From: Gorsachius magnificus
Lineage: Eukaryota; Chordata; Aves; Pelecaniformes; Ardeidae
DNA: 64,000 nt
Direction: 5' to 3'
NCBI GenBank assembly: GCA_034008185.1
Contig: CM067083.1
Coordinates: 124,452,337-124,516,336 of the forward strand
Shown one piece after another: positions 62,268 through 64,000 of this stretch. How positions within the stretch are numbered: the first letter of the stretch is position 1; every line of letters begins with the position of its first letter. The notes under the pieces were generated by a model, which saw only the letters and a program-made list of their open reading frames with translations, ran no database searches and was not told where the DNA came from. The translations under genes were made by a program, and so were the position numbers.

Positions 62268-62286
62268 GTACCTTTGCTTTATCCCT

Positions 62287-62293
<7 letters not shown>

Positions 62294-62328
<35 letters not shown>
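62294..62328. repeat. TA dinucleotide microsatellite (35 bp)
   Basis: There are about 17 perfect TA units, starting 27 bp after the donor of the 62186-62267 exon. It is likely length-polymorphic. Confidence 0.97.
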
Positions 62329-62330
<2 letters not shown>

Positions 62331-63246
62331 TAATCTGAAAATAAACCCACTGCAACCAACGCCACTGCTGTGAACATTCATCATATTAGGTAGAAAATGA
62401 GCATCAGCAGATGCTGCTTTGTAATGGAGTCAAATTCCACCATAGCTTTGTCCAGGCAATGATATTATTGTAAGCAGCATACCAGAGGACACGCTGCGGG
62501 GAACCATCCTGCTCTTAGCGCCCAGGGAGACAGACAGCGTGACCACGGGTGTCCTCCTCCTCCTCTAAACACTGCTATTTCCAACCTCACTGATTTTGCC
62601 CCGTCACAGGTTGTTATTGTCAAGGGCTGCTTTCCAGAGCTTATGAGGATAGAAAATTGCCGGCCTCCATTTTAGAGTCTTTCTGCAAGTATCGTCATTA
62701 GGGTGGACAGATGTGCTTTTAGGATACATTAAGCATTATCATGAAGAAGGGAGCTATGTAAGAAAGAGCTGCAGCCCTTTCTCCTATTTCATTTTCAAGG
62801 CATTGTGACTAAGAGGAGTGGCATCAGTTCATCGCGTGTGTGTGAAGTCAAGGTCGGGACTACCTTTGTGCCTTAATTTATCTCATATTAGCTGTTATGG
62901 TAGCTGAAGAAAGCTTTTACAGGCATATAGATTCTATAACTGGGGAAGCTGGCAAATTGTATGGGAAGAGAAACTCTTGCTGGCATAAGATTAATGTATG
63001 CTGGAATACAGACCTTTTCAAAAAATAATAATCCACTGCTGCCCCACCGAAAACCCCCGAAAAGCAGAAAACCACAACTTTGATCCAAGCTGCTGAGTGC
63101 TGAAGTGAAGAACTTCTCTGTGTGTTTCCAGGTGTGTAACGTCCCTGGGTGTTGAAAAGCCAATGTGCGCCGTCACGACAAGTACTTGTGACAAGGGCCA
63201 GAGTGTGAGTGAGGACAGTGAGATGCTTAAAGATAATTCTATATTC

Positions 63247-63775
63247 ATGGAATCACAGAATCATTTAGGCTGGAAAAGCCCTTTAAGCTCCCCCAGCCCA
63301 ACCGTTCCCCTACCCCTGCCATCCCACCCCCAAACCCTGGCCCTCAGCACCGCCTCTGCCCGGCTGTTCAATCCCCCCAGGGCTGGGGACTCGACCCCTT
63401 CCCTGGGCAACCCCTTCCAGGGCCTGACAGCCCTTTGGGGAAGGAATTGTTCCCCAGGGCCAACCTCACCCTGCCCTGGCACAACTTGAGGCCGGTGCCC
63501 CTCGTCCCATCGCCCCTTCCCTGGGAGCAGAGCCCGACCCCCCCCTCCCCCCGGGGTCCGACCCCTCCCCGCTCCGCTGCCCTTCTCTGGACACGCTCCA
63601 GCCCCCCCAGGGCCTTTGGGGAGGGAGGGCCCAACCCTGACCCCAGCAGTCGAGGGGCGGCCCCCCCAGTGCCCAGCACAGGGGCACGGTCACTGCCCTG
63701 CTCCTGCTGGCCACACCACTCCTGATACAAGCCAGGATGCCGCTGGCCCTCTTGGCCACCTGGGCACACTGCTGG
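63247..63775 (-). mobile_element. CR1 LINE, about 530 bp
   Basis: The antisense copy starts ATGGAATCACAGAATCATTTAG and runs through CTACCCCTGCCATCCCACC, CTCGTCCCATCGCCCCTTCC, CTTCTCTGGACACGCTCC and CTGCTCCTGCTGGCCACACC to CTGGGCACACTGCTGG. Minus-strand pieces such as [20 protein letters not shown] show the reverse-transcriptase C-terminal region, broken by frameshifts. The first 240 bp nearly match the 38618 copy. Confidence 0.94.
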
Positions 63776-64000
63776 ATTCCCTATTCCTTGTTAGCTTAAG
63801 ACATATGCCAGTCCTGTTTATTGCTGCTGCGTGGGTATCAATGTGAACTGGGAATTTCATACGGTTAAGAAATGTCTCTCGCCTCGCTCCTCAGTAAGGA
63901 AAGAGGCAAAAGAGAAAATGGTTTCTATCGGTTTTACTCGTAGCATCTTGGCTTGTGGTGCGTGGAGAGAGGAAATCGTAATTCCTTTGTGCTAAGGAAC

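Larger units (their letters stand above)
1..64000 (+). other. ELP3: ELP3 gene, internal part (seven exons, both ends missing)
   Basis: The whole window lies inside one transcription unit read on the + strand. Seven exons join in frame, with phases 2-2, 2-0, 0-2, 2-0, 0-0, 0-0 and 0-1, into 317 codons that follow human ELP3 residues 207-523 without gap or insertion. ELP3 is the catalytic subunit of Elongator, where with ELP1 and ELP2 it forms the core that installs the carboxymethyl precursor of mcm5/cm5 modifications on U34 of tRNAs. The radical-SAM half comes first and the acetyl-CoA-binding KAT-like half second. Missing here are the N-terminal tRNA-binding region, the Cys cluster for the 4Fe-4S centre, and the last ~24 residues with the conserved tyrosines. 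No promoter or polyadenylation site of ELP3 is in view. Human numbering comes from my memory of the human protein. Confidence 0.96.
62268..64000 (+). other. ELP3 intron, 5' part
   Basis: This is the start of the intron before the presumed last coding exon. It opens with a TA microsatellite and contains a CR1 copy at 63247-63775. I looked for the terminal GTRNYYRKIGY-type block and did not find it. Confidence 0.88.

Noticed and set aside
62268..64000. Last ELP3 coding exon or the start of a neighbouring gene
   Set aside because: No GTRNYYRKIGY-like block or other recognisable coding block is present. Only the TA repeat and a CR1 copy were identified.
1..64000. CRISPR array, tRNA/rRNA genes, operon-like gene clusters or a bacterial defence system
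   Set aside because: The exon-intron structure and CR1 content show vertebrate nuclear DNA. No regularly spaced direct repeats or cloverleaf/rRNA segments were seen.

Overview
The window is vertebrate nuclear DNA, almost certainly from a bird and probably a neoavian. It is AT-leaning, intron-rich sequence in which seven short coding exons on the + strand are separated by introns of 2.5 to 18 kb. The bird assignment rests on the repeats. There are about twenty CR1 LINE copies ending in the avian ATTCTATG-type 3' tail, a solo LTR of a type I recognise from bird genomes, no Alu or L1 elements, and only faint ancient MIR-like and L3/CR1-like relics.

The only protein-coding gene I can support is ELP3, the catalytic subunit of Elongator (radical-SAM plus acetyl-CoA-binding domain, wobble-uridine modification of tRNA). 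The seven exons (21349-21510, 24992-25118, 43450-43643, 49733-49823, 53315-53380, 59468-59695, 62186-62267) have AG/GT splice borders and compatible phases. They join without gaps to cover the equivalent of human residues 207 to 523 of 547. The 5' exons (residues 1-206, including the iron-sulfur cysteines) and the last coding exon (about 24 residues) lie outside the window.

Layout: 1-21348 is intron, holding a solo LTR (2664-3666), an ancient CR1/L3-like relic (9945-10600), several CR1 tails, and an old CR1 interrupted by a second LTR (15690-17450). 21349-25118 holds two exons. 25119-43449 is an 18.3-kb intron with the two longest CR1 copies (28272-29190 and 35784-36700) and an AT-rich block with homeodomain/octamer-like motifs. 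43450-62267 holds the other five exons, with CR1 copies between them. 62268-64000 is the start of the next intron, with a TA microsatellite just after the donor and another CR1.

I found no novel multi-gene system, RNA gene, CRISPR array or operon. The observations most worth a second look are the LTR nested in an old CR1 with a decayed target duplication, possible conserved noncoding blocks, an unexplained 175-codon minus-strand reading frame at 13334-13861, a possible 5'-inverted CR1, and non-conservative substitutions in the ELP3 acetyltransferase domain relative to the human protein as I remember it.
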